Positions 29,961 through 44,810 of a stretch of DNA of 64,000 nucleotides are shown piece by piece. The notes beneath the pieces are model-generated. The model did not search any database. It was not told the origin of the DNA and worked only from the letters and a program-made list of their open reading frames with translations. Origin of the DNA: Polytrichum commune (taxonomy: Eukaryota; Streptophyta; Polytrichopsida; Polytrichales; Polytrichaceae); the NCBI GenBank assembly GCA_950295325.1, contig OX485803.1, positions 59,349,554 to 59,413,553 of the forward strand, in the 5' to 3' direction. Position 1 is the stretch's first letter. Every line of letters starts with the position of its first letter. Both the position numbers and the translations under genes were made by a program.

Positions 29961-32900
29961 TGAAATGAATTCAAAGGATTGACTGCAACAATTAAAAGAG
30001 TTCGTACTGCTAAGATTGCATATTCTAAAGAACAAGAATTGGGTTTTAGATTTGAAGAACTAAAACAATCGAATTGAAGGGGGTGAATTTAGAATGTTAG
30101 AATTAGTATAAAATATCAATATGAATCATTCCAGACTTGACAAGATGAAACATGTCGGGAAAAAGTCAAAAGATGGGATCTTGGATTTCAAGAAAATTAA
30201 TTTGAAATTTAGTGATGGCAGAAAGTTTGTTCATTAAAACAATAAAAATTTAAAATTTACATATTTATTTTATATTTGAAAAAATACACTACTCTATAAA
30301 GTTCACCCTAAGGCAAGATACAATATGTAATGAATGAAGAAGAATGCTTTTAAAAAACAAAGAATAGATAGTCAATGGAAAGCAATTCAAGATGTGAGAG
30401 AAAATGGTTTGAAGATGCAAAAGAATGGTTTGAATATTAAGAGACAAACTAACTCATATTAATGTGGAAGGTACTAAAAAAATTCTTTGATCTAACCCAC
30501 AACCCCCAATTCATTGTTTATCCTTACAAACCACCCTCCAACCTAGAATGTGCAACACACTCACTCACAACTCAAAAATTCCACTCAAATCCCAACTCTT
30601 ACATTCAAACCTCTCAATATGAAATATCAGATATCATCTCTCAAACCTCACAACTCTCAAGCCTCACAACTATTATATCTCACCTGAGCACTCATAATTT
30701 CAGACAGGCACTCACAATCTCACATAACCTCACATAAGCATTTACAAAAAAAATTGCAAGGCTCCGCCTCCGCCTCTGCTCAATTGATCCTATTATGCAT
30801 ACTAAAATGCAAAACAAGAAAGCATTGTAGAGATGTACACTATGCCATTAGGATTTTTTCCACATTGGCACATGACCATCTCTTAACGGCTGCAAATGGG
30901 GGATGAGGATGGGACGGGGTCAAGGCAAATAGCAATGGAATGGGAAATAAAATGAATGAAAACACATGGGTGTTAAGATGGAAAATTTTATATATAAACA
31001 GCAATATAATCATATTGTGAAGAATTTAATTGATTCCTTGATCAATTATTCTTATCATGATGGTAAATATGGTTTTTAAGAAGTAAATGATTTGGTCAGT
31101 AAAAGAACTTAGAATGGATATTAATTTAGTAGGTAAAATCCTAAAGCAATGAGTATCACAAAATCATTAGTGAATTTTTTTAAATTGACCAAGCTAAAAT
31201 TAAATCAAAAATGATAGATAGGAATGTTATTTTTTATTATACCAAGGATCCAAAGTGATGACGCATCATAATGATCAAACGAGTAGAGCTGAGTGAAGTT
31301 GATCAATGAAAGGTCCTTTTGACTTTGCAAAATCATTTTGGCGTTGTGAGATTATATTCTGAAAAATGTCTTTTGATAATGTTAAGTCAATCATAGATAA
31401 GATTATTAGATGAAAGACAAACAATGGCTAAAGTCTTTAAAGGGATATAAAAAGCAAGTGAAACCTTTGGAGACGAATGTTAAAGAAATCCTCACCTCCA
31501 CCGCTTGAGGCAACTCTATACGGGGTGGACATCAAATTTCATTTGGATGTATGTCATATTTTTCTTTTGTGACTTCAGTCTGAGCCCTTCAGAGGTCTGA
31601 ACTCCTCCATATTTATTTTTTAGCACCCTCAATTTTGGCCTCAATCCCTTTCGAATTCGATCAACCCCATGACTTGATTTTCCTAAATAGTTTGAATGTT
31701 ATTATTACTCCATAAAAAATTTAAATATTTTATTCAAATATTGTAAACCCTTCATAAAAAATAAAAAATCATTTATTGACTAAAGGCTAACTTCCCAACT
31801 TGGAGACACACACAAAACATATCATGTGTTCTCCTCTCACGACTAGATGTATGTTTCTCCATTGCCATGACAACGGCTTGGGAAATTGCATCCTAAATTG
31901 GTTTAGATAACAACTCAGAGTTGGGAACCCCACCGCTTTAATTTTTCTCAAAAGGAGCACTACTGAATGAAAGCATAGCACTCAAAAAAATCCACAGGGG
32001 GGTCACTCCATTGTCAACTTGAGCACCATGTGTGAACAAAGTTAACTACCCTTGTATTACATACCATAAATAATTTTAAAAATTATGATATTATTCTACA
32101 TATACATAACCATTGATAGATGATTTTTATATATTTTTTGAAATTTTTAGTCATCCTCATTTTTGTAGTAATTTTTTTAGTACAATTCTATGTCATTTGA
32201 GTTAGAAACGGTATGTTATATAAAGAAAAACAAATCACCAAATTTGGTTATCATTTTTACTATGTAATAGATACCGTATATATGTACTCATAAAAAAATT
32301 TGATAAAATTTTGACCCATTTTGGTGATGCTTTATGTAAAAGACAAATTGTTTTTGTTCACACGTGGTGTCCAACCTGATAATGGAGTGACCTACCTGTG
32401 AAAAAATCACAACACTATTTAAAAAAAACATGAGCATAACACAACACAATGCAATTCGACAAAAAACCACGCTATGATATCAAATTCTTGAATTAAATAA
32501 ACATTTTAATTTTGTTTATTAGTCGGTAAATAACAATTGGTTTTTTCTTATATGTTCCATTTTTTAATGATCTTGAATAGATAAAGACAACTGACTTCAA
32601 AAACTTGCCGGAACTTACTCCTAAGCCTAATTCTCATAAATCTTATATGTGTGAATAGATCTTTAAGTATTTAAAAAAAAATTAATCATATAGGCCTCTA
32701 GGGTTTTTCTAGACGTTATGAGTATTCTTACTATAGAGTTTTTTTTTAATATAGCCAACTCTGTAGCTACATCACAACCGGCCACAATCCTACAAGTTTT
32801 ATATTTCTAGGTAAATATTCAACTCTGATTTCTAATCCAATGAGTTTAACTTCATCCTAAAATTCTAGCATAAAGTCATATATACCTCTATGACACAACT

Positions 32901-34847
32901 CACCAAATCTTCTATTTTTTTTCTTCTTTAGGATAATGTAGGTTTATAAATAATCATGTTAGAGGTTAGGCCACCTTGGGATGCCTTATAGTAACTAAAT
33001 TCCATTATAATGGTCTAAATTGTTTAAATCTACGACAACTGAGTTTGGGGTTCTCAAATCAATGATAAATCAATGATTTTCAAATCTTTCATGGGCACTA
33101 TCAATTGGTAATTTTCAATGAGAGTCACCAATAGTTGAATTGTAGAATTCTTTTTCTAAGTTCCAGCAATATTGTTGATGAAAAAATATGTCTATATAAT
33201 ATGCAGTGGACACAAGTACACTCACTTGTCCAACACCTCAAATCGACAATCTTAGTACACTATACTTGACCATGTCCTCAACCTCCTCTTTCCATTCTTT
33301 GCAAATTTCTTTCAAATCCACAAACCCAATTAAAACGTGCATATTTTCAACACTTGGACAATCTCCCTTCATCTTTCAATCCTCCTTGGAAAAATAAACA
33401 AAATATCAACATTCACTACATGATGAAAATGTTATGAAGTTTTCGCATTGAAAACTATGAACACCGCATTGAATGTGTCTTTAATATATTATTAAACTAC
33501 ATGTAAATATGTTGCTTACAATAGAGATGAAGTATTCTGATACATATGAGTATTCACCAAATCCGTAATCATATATTTGGAGGAGCCAACGGAATGCTAC
33601 ATTAGAATTAGAAGTTATTTGTTAATCACTTCACCTTAATCAAATCGCCTTGATATTATGATGAATCTCACTCATGTAACATATATGTAATATTTTAACA
33701 ATAAAAAAGTAAAAGTGTACACCAAATCTTCAAAATTTGATGAATCATAAGCATATCAAGTAATTTGTGGTCTAAGGTTCAATATTATGATGGTTGTTAA
33801 CTAAAGATTGGGTTAATTACAACCTCACCTACCTATCGTTTGATATTTATCGAAGGTCGTTACTAATGTGTTACTATATAAATTATATTATTACCAAAAT
33901 TTAGAATATTGTTAAAACTAACTTAATTCTAATTCAATGACACTACTTAATAAGCCAATATGTAATTTTTAGGCACATATTTTATTATATATTTCATATG
34001 ATATTTAGTATTTTATCATATATTATGTCACTATAATATGCTTTCTACATACATTCAAACAATTTTATGCATAATTTTACAAATATTTCCAACTCAATAT
34101 AAATTATATAATTTAAGTTTTTCTACATTATTATAAATTCCAACAAATTTAGAGATTTTAGTTATTTTATTCAAGTAAACCTATGATTATCCAATAAATA
34201 TTGTCACTCTATAATTTTCCAACTACTCATTCTTTAAAGTACACAAAACCTAGATATGACCAAGGCTTGTTTATATTCAAATTGAAATAATACCTTGGTC
34301 TAAACAAGGTTAGGTTCGTATTGGATTAATAATATCTTGGTCTAACTAAGGTTTGGTTCATTCTCCACCATTAATACTTTGGTGTAACGAATATTTGGTT
34401 CATAATATTAAATGTTGATCATTTCTTATTACAAATCTAATTGATTAATAAGGCGTATGTGTTGGGTTAAACCATCCAAAACTTTCACAAACCAAGATGT
34501 GGTTACAATTTTTATCAAAAATTTAGTCATACATTTTTAAGTTCAGTGGAAACCAATGTATTGTCACATATTTATAAGCTACCTTACCTCACATGTCTTA
34601 TACAATTCCTCAATAATAGAAACAAATCTTATGATATTACAGTCATAAGAAAAAACAGAGAAAAACTAAAATTTAAATCTTTTGTATAGGTTTAGATCGA
34701 CAAAATATAAAATATTTTTTAGGTGGAGAAAAGGAGAGTTGCCAAACCTTTATTTGGTGCATAAAAGATCATGAATGAATTAAGAAATTCGTAATAGCAA
34801 AGTACTAGGTGCGCCAAACTTCCAAATGAATGAATCAAATGCTTGGA
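29961..34847. other. AT-rich region without a supported gene
   Basis: Long non-coding, strongly AT-rich stretch. A CT/CA-rich patch at 30480-30740 repeats CTCACAACTC-like phrases. Otherwise nothing recognisable. Confidence 0.5.
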
Positions 34848-35377
34848 ATGTGCTTGCATTTATTTAAAGAAATTGAAATGTTGAATTTAGTGACAATGTT
34901 AAAAATCATCTCCAAACTTTTATGGCAACCTTGAGGTTGTTGGTTTTAAAAGTAAAGTAAGACATTCATTAGGTTAATTACATTTTTGTGTGAACTTCCC
35001 ACTCATATTATTACAAACAAAGATGTTATTATTTATGCCAAAATACCATGGTTATAGGATGCTAGTGGGTGTATCTCCAAATATTTTGCCAACCTCACTG
35101 CTCAAAAGTTACTGCTCACGCTCACATGTTAGCACTCCCCGGCAATGACCTCACCTTCATTAACAACAAATGGGATCCTATAAAAGTTATGCCATTTAAT
35201 ATTTGGCAAGGTTTACTTGAATCTGCCAAAATTGCTTGGGAGAGAGACTTACCCAACGAGGACAAGACCTTCATTTACGACAACATCCTCCTCTTATTCG
35301 ATTGGTCTTGGGGAGATAATAACCAGTGTTGGATTTGTGTTGTCATTTTCCTTATACCAATTTGGTATAAAAAATAA
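34848..35377 (+). repeat. Dispersed repeat, copy B, with an adjoining coding-like remnant
   Basis: 34848-35160 matches 20031-20330. Immediately after, 35130-35350 is open and reads protein-like (NDLTFINNKWDPIKVMPFN, then WQGLLESAKIAWERDLP), with no match that I can name. The repeat may be the end of an element whose coding part survives only here. Confidence 0.5.
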
Positions 35378-38300
35378 GGTTTTTTATTTTAAAAAATCAA
35401 TAGGATATGGTCAGTTTTTTTTGTTGTTGTTTTGGGTGGTGAAATATAGCCAAAAATGTGTTTTTTTTTAAAATTTCAAAGTTTGTTAGAATTCATACCA
35501 AATTTGGCAAAGGCACCTATTTTGAGCGCTTTTATCTACCTTTAATAAATTTCTTCCATTTATGACAATGTCATTCAAAACATGGATGAAATTGATTCGC
35601 TCTTTATTTTCTCGGTGCTACCTCGCCAAAAACACACAAAAATTGCAGGGAAAAAAAGCTAGTATACATATTTGAGGATATTTTATCTTCAATATCATTT
35701 GGATCTATAAACCGTGCAAGAACCTTCCGTGAAACTTCATACCTAGGTAAAATCCCCTAAGATCGCCCTAGTTTAAACGTGATATCCAATAACATCGATC
35801 CAAATAATAACTCAGGTATACAAAGATCCTTTGATCTTCAGATATTCGCCAAAAATCAATGTTTGACTGCTACTGCGTTTTCGATACCAGTCGGGTAGGC
35901 CCTTAACACTATCATCGATGTTGATTATTGATAACATCCATTCACTTACATAGCCTTTGCGGGTTAAAATACAATTTCTACTAGTAAAGCTTGGAACCCC
36001 ACTAGATCTTTCTCTCTTTGGTGATGCCCACATGGTACTCTCATTATGGGAACATAATGTTGCACTTTTGTGGTGCATTCGGAGGTGTGCAAGCTCTTCC
36101 ATACCTACATTATAGTGGTGACTGGAGGTGTGGCCGGCCTTTCGGGGGTTAAGTTAGTACTAGCGGGTAGCCCGTAACGTAACTTAACTTAACTAACCCC
36201 GGCCCGTAACGTAGTTGGCGTTGCAGGAAGTAAGCTCTGCATGGGTGGGGAGGGGAGGGGAGCCTTGAATGGCCCCGCTCGAGAAGGACGTGATGTTGGG
36301 GTTTCCTTACACGATCAGAGCGGGAAGAGGATGAAGTCTGTACTGTGTAGTTCAAGCAAACTTAATGCTAATTCATGGGAGTGTAAATTATCATGTGATG
36401 GCTCGCCGTGGTCGTGGACTCCTCGTCCTCGATGGACTTTGCGCACAATCTTAAGAATCGTTGAATGCAATTATTGTACCCAGCGGGATGTAAGGGATGC
36501 GATGCGGGATTTAAGAGAGATGGGGAAGGCAGCTGCTGAAGTGTCAAGCTTCGACGGCCATTACGATGATGGCTACTAGCTAATTAATTAACACAATCTC
36601 CAGGTTAAGATTTGGCTAACCGCAGTAGGTACAACCATCCTTGCAAATCAGATTCTCATAAGGACGAACTTACACCGAGTTCGCGGTCAACATTAACTCC
36701 CTCCCCTCCACCACTATTATAGCCTCGAGTCACTGCTGCTGGCCATGGGAGGGAGACTAACTTACTACAATCAAGCCTGGGCTCCATCAAGCCGTGGAGC
36801 TGTAACTTAATTAGTAGTCTATGAAGTTTCGAGAGTTTAGCTTGAGTAGTTATGGTGATAATGGCAGCCCACACGACCCGCTTGACATGCTTTCGCCTGA
36901 CCACGTAAGTTACAAAGACTTATTGAACCTAGCTACAACATCTTAACATGATATCATAAACAAGCTCCGAGACGACGTAAGCTTGATAAAATCATGTTAA
37001 GTCCGTAATCTCATTGGCCTATAATTTATTACCAGCCACAGCTTGCGAGATGTTATTTCAGATGATCAGTCTATTTAGCACAAAGTCTAAAATGACAATC
37101 TAGAGTCCTTTTGACATGTTAAAAAGAAACCATTGAAATGGAGGGAAAATTCAGCAAATTTAGTGCAAATCATGAATTACCATATCACTGATTTGCATCA
37201 CCTTGTATATTACACATTGTACTTACCTAATTAGTTATTGTAGGGGACGCCACACACGCTTAAAAACACCGGTTTGAAAACGGAGTTTGGTAAAGCAAGG
37301 TAACCTAATTTTGGTCTCGACATGTGCCGGACTTTGAGGAGCTCGGTTTCAAAGTCGGTCTCTAGTTATTGTTTTCTTCGTTTAACTGTCCGTTGCCAGC
37401 TCCGCACGGAAACAAAGATTTTGAAAGCCTTGCAAACCCATCGTCTTGGATGAGGGTTGAGAATGAACGTTTATACCCAATAAAAGAGAGACCAACCTTG
37501 AAACCAAGCTCCTTGAAATTAAACACATGTCAAGGCTGAGGTTTTTTTTCTTTTTTTTACCTTGGCTTCGATATCGACGTTTTCAAACAATGTAGGGCTT
37601 CCACAGTGTGGCTTCCACAGTGTGGCTTCACCACCTATGAGCCAGCTATGCCCCCCTCCCCGCCCCTTCCTTCCCTTCCCTTATCCACTCGCCAGGAGAT
37701 CCTCCTCAACATAGAAAACAGAATCAACTTAAAAAGCTGCAATTACAAGTCTGGATTACATCATCAGGTGTCCCTTCTACTTGCAGACATGACGCGAAGG
37801 TCATTTTCTCCAATGCAAGAGTTGACTGCTGTAAGTATGTAATCTCCTCCGTGCACAAACCGCTGCCAGCACTCGAAGATGTTCCTCCCTGCCACGTGGG
37901 AACTTGGAAGTAAGTACTTACACAAGCCTGGTGAAATAAGTTGGTTACTTGCGGTCTGCATAGATGCAGTTCCCAGAATTAGCTACCCGAACTTCAATCC
38001 AACTAAATCTTCCTGGCCGGGAGGAGGACTAGCAGTCAAACACCTAGTAACATGACACACCTCATGCATCCAGTATGCATGACAAAGTGTGGAAGACAAG
38101 CCTGCAGGCAACCTCCTCAGTCTCTGTTAACATTCCACCACACCAACACTTTACCGGTCTGCCACTTTTGGCTACAAAAGTGCCGGAAGCAAGGCACGGA
38201 TGTATTGCATATTGTATTATAAGCGCACCTGTCCTCCGTCCGACCACCATGTCATGCAACCCAAAGAGTTTTGGGAAGTCGACTTGACCTAAAATGAGTT

Positions 38301-41300
38301 TAAACTTGTTTGAATTGCTAGTCTATGGAGGCACATGTGAGATAGATTGAGCACAAATCTAAGCGGGTGCTTTTTGGATATGCATGGGTCGTGGAAGAGA
38401 GGCACACTTGTCCCTATAAGGATACGAGACCTAGGCAACTCGTCTTGCGTCGGTGAATTTCTTAGTAAATCTATGATGTGGTAGATTTCCAAATTTTTTA
38501 AGGATTCAAGGCAATTTTTCACCGATGCAAGATGAGTTGCCTAAGTCTCATATGCTTGTAGTGTGTGTTCAACAATTCCCTCTCGTCACAAAGCGGCTCA
38601 AGTACAACTGTTAGTGCAACCACATCAATTTGGACATAAGAACTATAGTGGATGACAAATGGGTGTTGTGTACAAGTTGGTAGACAACACATTTGCTTGA
38701 CTTCAGTTCCTCACACATGCCCATTCTCCATCCATATAAAACATCATCAACATACGTGAAAGTCAGTGAAAAAGGGCAAGATGGTTAGGTTACTCGTATA
38801 ATATGTGGCCCTATTGTGGGGCACTTCCACTGCAAGGATTGAGGATTGTCGCCAACTTGCCACTAGTTCTTTGTCACTACGAGGTAGATTCTAGGGATCC
38901 GAATTGAACACAATAATAACAAATTTGGATACCTAAATCTACCTTGTAGTAGCGACGACCCTTGATTCTTGTAATGTTCCAACCCCACATACAATTATGA
39001 TTGTTGGATCAGATTGGCATTAGTCTCATCCAATGCACAATTGGAAACCAAAAAAAAACCATTTTAACTTTTAGAGTTAGACTATTGAAATCGAGTCGCA
39101 AAAACTATAAGAGGTCAAAGTGAAAAGCCTCTATATTTCCTTAAAACCATCACATGTATACACCCTCCCATTTGTGTTGATTATTGAACTTATGCCCCCT
39201 CCTCATTTGACTTTAGTGAAGCTTAAAAGTTGGTTCTAAAAACACAGCCTACACACCATCGACATTATTTAGTGCCGAGCCTAGTTGGCAAATGATGTGG
39301 CATGGCTTAAAAGTGGAGGTTTTAAGCCTCAAGCACCAACCCTCCCATCGGTACCTAGACATGAGGCAAGAATATAGGACTTTTAAAAGTGTCGCCTCCC
39401 GCCCTTGTGGTTGGTTGCGTTTTAGTCTTAGCTATGAGGGCATGAGGAGCTCCATTAACAAAACCCGATGGTAAGATAGATGAGTAGTAAGGGATTTGGG
39501 TATGGGACAAAAACTATTCAACATTCATTGCTTGGTAGATAAAACCATGAACATGTGTGAAAGCTACTTAACTAAAACCTACTCAAAAATCTCCGGAGCA
39601 AGTTCTTGTAGGTGCATTGGGATAGCCGGATGCCTCCCCTATAGCTGAGGGAGCTTTACCCGGGTTTTAAGAAAGACTTTGGTTATTTGGTAAAGTCAGG
39701 TGGAAAGGGGGCATTAGAATGATATCTATGTTTTGAAAGCATACACCAATCTCCTCATAACACGTGCCTATTTCATGTCTCTTTCATATCATGTGTTAAC
39801 TACCAGCCTTCCCATACACCACACAACAGCAGATTTCCAACCTTTTTCCAATAAAAGAACAACCACATACCTTAAAATAAGCTTACATATCAAGACAACT
39901 GCATTCTTTTTTTCCCCTTCATCAAACAGCTAAGATAAGTTAAGTGGTGTCCGGAAACTAGGGGCTACCTAGGTGCCATGGCCCATATATCTATTTTACT
40001 AATTGTTTCCTGGATCTCCCTCATTATGGTTAACATTGTCTTAATTGATATTCGGGCACAGCTTTGTCTGGCAAAGAAAATTCACAATCTCAACTGGAAA
40101 CCTGTGACAGTACTACACCATTTATAGTATTTAGTGTCACGTACACTATTGGCAAATAAACCTGAACTAGATGTTTAGAGCTCTCAAAGTGTCACGTCCG
40201 CTAATTGTCAACACAATACTATTCGTTAAAAGAAGTAACTATTTGAAGTGAAAAAAAATATGTGTTGTTATATTTAGCACAACACATTGGGATACTTGAG
40301 ATGATAGTTTGGTGTTTTAATATGCAAGTGTATTGTTAAGCATACTAATGGTAGTGTCATGTGTTTATCTTTAATAGGTAAGAGGAAGATATTCTTGAGC
40401 ATACTAACGTCAAGTGTTATTTGCGTACACTTTTAGTCAACTTGTAAACCATTGTGTAAGATAGGCATACATCTCATAACACTATCACACATACCCATGG
40501 CAAGATATTAGTAAGCGCACTTGAAAGTCGAGTGTCATGAGGTGACACTAATGATGAAGTTGTTGATCATTATTTTAACCTAACCTACATTTCAAAATAG
40601 GGTAAGTGACACTATCACGCATGTAACACCACATACCATAAACGGTCTAAGGAAAACGTGCCTAATTTGATTACTTATCTTAATTGGACATCTATATTGA
40701 GTGGTATGTGGTTTGGTGTGGCTCCAAGAACGGATACCAAAAAGACATGTGTTTAAAAGAAAGTGGACTATGCACTAAAATATGATAACCATTTTAGGTT
40801 CAATAATCAACATAATTGAGGGGACCTATATAACCACTTAATGAGCACAAAATGTTTGATTTGTTGATGAACAAGATATGCATATGAGCTCTAGAAACTA
40901 CGAAGAAAAGTGGCGAGAACCTCAGTTTGGACGTGCTAACCATCTTGTACCAATTGCATGCAATGTTCAAAATTGAAAACCTCATAGGAGTTTCATTTTG
41001 AAGGGCTCTCAAATTTCAGCCCTTCAAGCGAAATCGAAGACTTTAATCCAAGAATATAGAAACAAAATACAAAACTCATATTAAACTTGTGCATGAACTA
41101 TACGGTACATGTTTCCAATACAATGTGAAGAATTAAGGATCAACCATCTAACTCCACTTCTTGTAGTGACAGTGCCCTGCGCTTGTTGGTTCTTGTGGCG
41201 GGCAGATTATAATGAGGACTTCAAATGACGTCTTCATTTTCAATTTGGGGTTGCATTTTGAAGGGTTGTTTTGAGAGGTGTATAGTTTGAAGGGCCAAAT

Positions 41301-43517
41301 CGTGTTTGAAGGGCATTGAAGACTTCAATCTTGAACACTGATCGCGTGTTTTGTATACCACGAGAAGTGAGCGCTAGTTGGAAAAAGTAAACCATGTAAG
41401 ACCCATCTAGCTACCTCCTTAGTACTCCTTAGACATAATAATTACTGCTGATGACAGCCAAACAGTGTAGTAGAAGATGTTTTTGCAAGAGTCAAATTGT
41501 AGGCTGTCCATTGTGTGTTCAGCTATTTCCGGTGGCCTATCATGAGTTCCTCCACCCTTGAACTTGACGTCCCCGGTGAGAGGAGGCTAAGTAGCCAGCC
41601 AGCAGGCGGCTGTACACTGCCTGAGTCGCTGAAGTTCACCAACTTTTGCCAAACAATCATGATTATCTTTGTGTAAAAGCACGTCAAATCTGATTATCAC
41701 TACGTATTCTCAGTTCTGACAACCTTAAACCCTGACACTTTGAAACCCATTATTTCTATTATGGGTAAACTCACAGCTCAAATCATGTAAACGGGGAAAA
41801 TAAATATCGAATTAAGACCTTCACGGGAACTCCATTATTTCAACTATGAATTGGAACTCCTTCTTTTCACTAAAGAAAGCGTCAGGCCTCTGAGGTCCCA
41901 ATGCCTCATAATGTACACGAGGTAAGTAGTCAATAACACCTGAGTATTTCTATTTTCATTTTTTTTTGAAAGTAAATGAAACAGTTTAGCTCGTAGCAAA
42001 ATATAATAAAAGGTCATTGGGACTCAGAGAGAGAGAGAGAGAGGCAGCTCTTTCGGGTGTACATAATGGAACCAAACAATTCCAAAGGAGGTCAAGTTCA
42101 ATGTCACTTTTGTAGATTGGACCTTTAACATGAGTGTTAGACCCTTTAAATATCATTAATGAAAACTTGTTTTTCTTTTCTAATTTTTTTCTTCCAAATC
42201 AAGTGAGCGGTGTTGGCTACAATCATAGATGTCATGAAGCCACATATGAACGTCATCAAAACCTTCATCCAAGATTAAACATATTTGACCATATTTTGGC
42301 AATTTCGTATTAAAGCTTTTATGGGTGTTCTCGGGTGATTTCATTCATGACAAAACATGAAAAAAAAAACATTGAAGTAGTTTACGTTTCACTTTTGAGA
42401 ATGAAGACATTGCAACTTGTCATATTTCTATAATCCACTCTCAAAAAGACAACTCTCAATGGGGCTTCAATTATGAGCAAATCAAATCTTCACTTGTGAC
42501 ACCTTCAATATGTCCTAAAAATAACCACATGGAAGTTTGAAAATTGTTCTTTGATAACTTTCAATCTACATAATTAGATTTCTCATATGTTCTCAATCTC
42601 ACTTCACCCTCACCCCCTATTGTATTATTCTTTTCCTTAGGGTGCAGGAGCATGAGGCTTAGCAATGTTATTTGAAGTAATGCAAGGGTTAGGTACTTTT
42701 ACTCACCAACTTAGAGGTAGATTTATGAGATACCAACAAAAGAATACAAGGTTAGGGCATGTAATATTTTGCACTTCTTTAGGTCATAGGCATTATTATG
42801 ATGGCCTCTAGTTATTAATTCCCCCCCCCCTAGTTTAGAGTTCTATGTGGTCCCCAAAAAAATTTGACAACCTTTCTTGATAGATCATTATTAGACTTTT
42901 ATTCAAGAAGAGTCTTTTGCTTATGTATTCAATGATTACAACCAAATCAATTTCTTAGGTACATTTGAGCATTAACCTATTGGACATCGCAAATGCTGCA
43001 AGATGCCCTTGATTATTTTCTGTTAATGTCAAACAAACCCATAGGTTTCAACCACTATAATGACATGGTTGAAACAATACGTAGATTTCAACCACGACAA
43101 GAATAACATATGACAAAGTCTTTAACATAATCATCAAGTTATTCCAAAATAGACATCAATATAATTGTTAAGACCTAGGAATGATAACCTTTTTGCCTAA
43201 ATGGACAACCTAAGTAAGCTAGCATATTTAGAGTAAGCTTAATTCAAAAAAGAAAGCTAGATCCAATAATAAGGCATATGGAATCAGTCCATTACCTATT
43301 GTTCCTTGATGGCTATTGATTCTTCATATTGGGATGGTCCCATAGAGAGCTTAACAATATTATGAAAGCACCCTTCGAGAGTATACTCCCCATGGTTCAA
43401 TGTCGTTGGGAAACTTTTGAAGGTTGAGAGTGAGGTACTTCTTCTCTTGGAGAAGTACAGTTGCATGCTTGTGACATAGTTGTTACATACTAGAGTGGCT
43501 GGTATCAAAGGTGGCTC
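35378..43517. other. Region without a supported gene
   Basis: Mixed composition, somewhat more GC-rich from 36 to 38 kb. Direct repeat GCCCGTAACGTA at about 36168 and 36202. An open frame at 36241-36579 has no motif. A (GA)n tract lies at about 42026-42043. No gene could be defended. Confidence 0.5.
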
Positions 43518-44700
43518 TCATGAACTCCAAAAAACTTGGCAATGGACAGATGGCGTCTGAAGTGACTGTAATATTCGACCCATCTCCTGGGGCTTCGCTC
43601 CGTCTGCTCTTTCCAGCCTAATTCTCCGGTGCAATGGCAACACTGCTCTCAAGTCGAGTGCATGGTATTCATTCCCTAAGATTGGCTCCTTTTGGAAAGA
43701 CATTGGATAGGTAACAACGACCACTTGAACGCTGTAGGGCGACCATGCTGTCCATTGCCACAAGGACTTTCCCAACACACTCTAGCTAGTCTCTCAGTCC
43801 CATTCGCTTTATGGACTCAGTTCTGGAGTCTGATGAGACTGAGAGGTTGACAGAGTCATATGTGGGAATGGACCCACTAATTTTGGTTAGGCAATGAATG
43901 GTCCATTTGTGCCTGGGAAATTCACAACAAGGGGGGTGACTTGTACAAATCCCTCATGAAAAGAAGGCCGTGTGTCGAGAGGACACTTAAAAGCCCCATC
44001 ACAAGGTTAGCTGTTGTTTCCCCATGTGTGATCAGCAAGAGTTCTAGCTGCAACCCAGTGCCCACTGCTGGGTTAATGGCAATATATCTCATGCTCACAA
44101 ATTCGTTCCAACAAAAACAACTTTAAGTGCACCTGCACGGAAAGGTAGACTTACATTAGGTTTCCTTATAATTTCCATCTATTTTTGTGTAACAACACTT
44201 TGGAGGAAAAACTGGTTCTGGTGCAGCGAAAGTTCCAGCTGCAACCCACTGATGAACTAGGTAAAGGCAAAAACTTCCGACCATGCTCACAAATTCGTTC
44301 CAACCATAGCTAACTTTTAGTGCGCATGTACAGAAAGGTACCTAGTACAGTAGGTTTCCTTCCCTTCCTACTACTTACAGTAGCTTCAAAGGATTCCAAA
44401 AGAGAGAGGTACTCTACTCCTGTCAGTCATATACTCTGAACCTACTAAGTTTTCACTGCAGCAATCCTATAACTAGCATGCAGTTGGCTACTAGCTGATG
44501 TAGTATGCAAGTAGGTGGATGGAGTCTTCATAAACTCTCCCTCCATGTAAACAGATAGAAGAAGCTGGAAGGAGCGAATGCCTTTTATGAGGAGCGGGTA
44601 GGACTTTAGGGCTTGCCTGCGGAGACGGCCGACCTGGCGTATCAGTCTCGGGTAAAGAGCCTTGCAAGAGTCTAGGGCATGATATCCTTGTGGCTGCAAC
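43518..44700. repeat. Tandem duplication with diverged halves
   Basis: 44035-44165 and 44225-44360 share GAGTTCTAGCTGCAACCCA-like, CATGCTCACAAATTCGTTCC and AAAGGTA...TAGGTTTCCTT blocks. On the minus strand, frames at 43778-43518 and 44699-44445 share a YHALD..A.LP pattern, hinting that a larger unit was duplicated. No protein family recognised. Confidence 0.5.
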
Positions 44701-44810
44701 GCAGACGCCCATCACTCAACTCGTGCAGGCCTTTAAATGCTGCCTTCCAACAACGGCCGCACCCGCTTCGTTGTCTTTGTATAATAACTCACTCGGGAAA
44801 CTTGAAAGCT

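Noticed and set aside
43518-44699. Two minus-strand frames sharing a YHALD pattern as a real gene pair
   Set aside because: They lie in a diverged DNA duplication and have no recognisable domain; the similarity is explained by the repeat.
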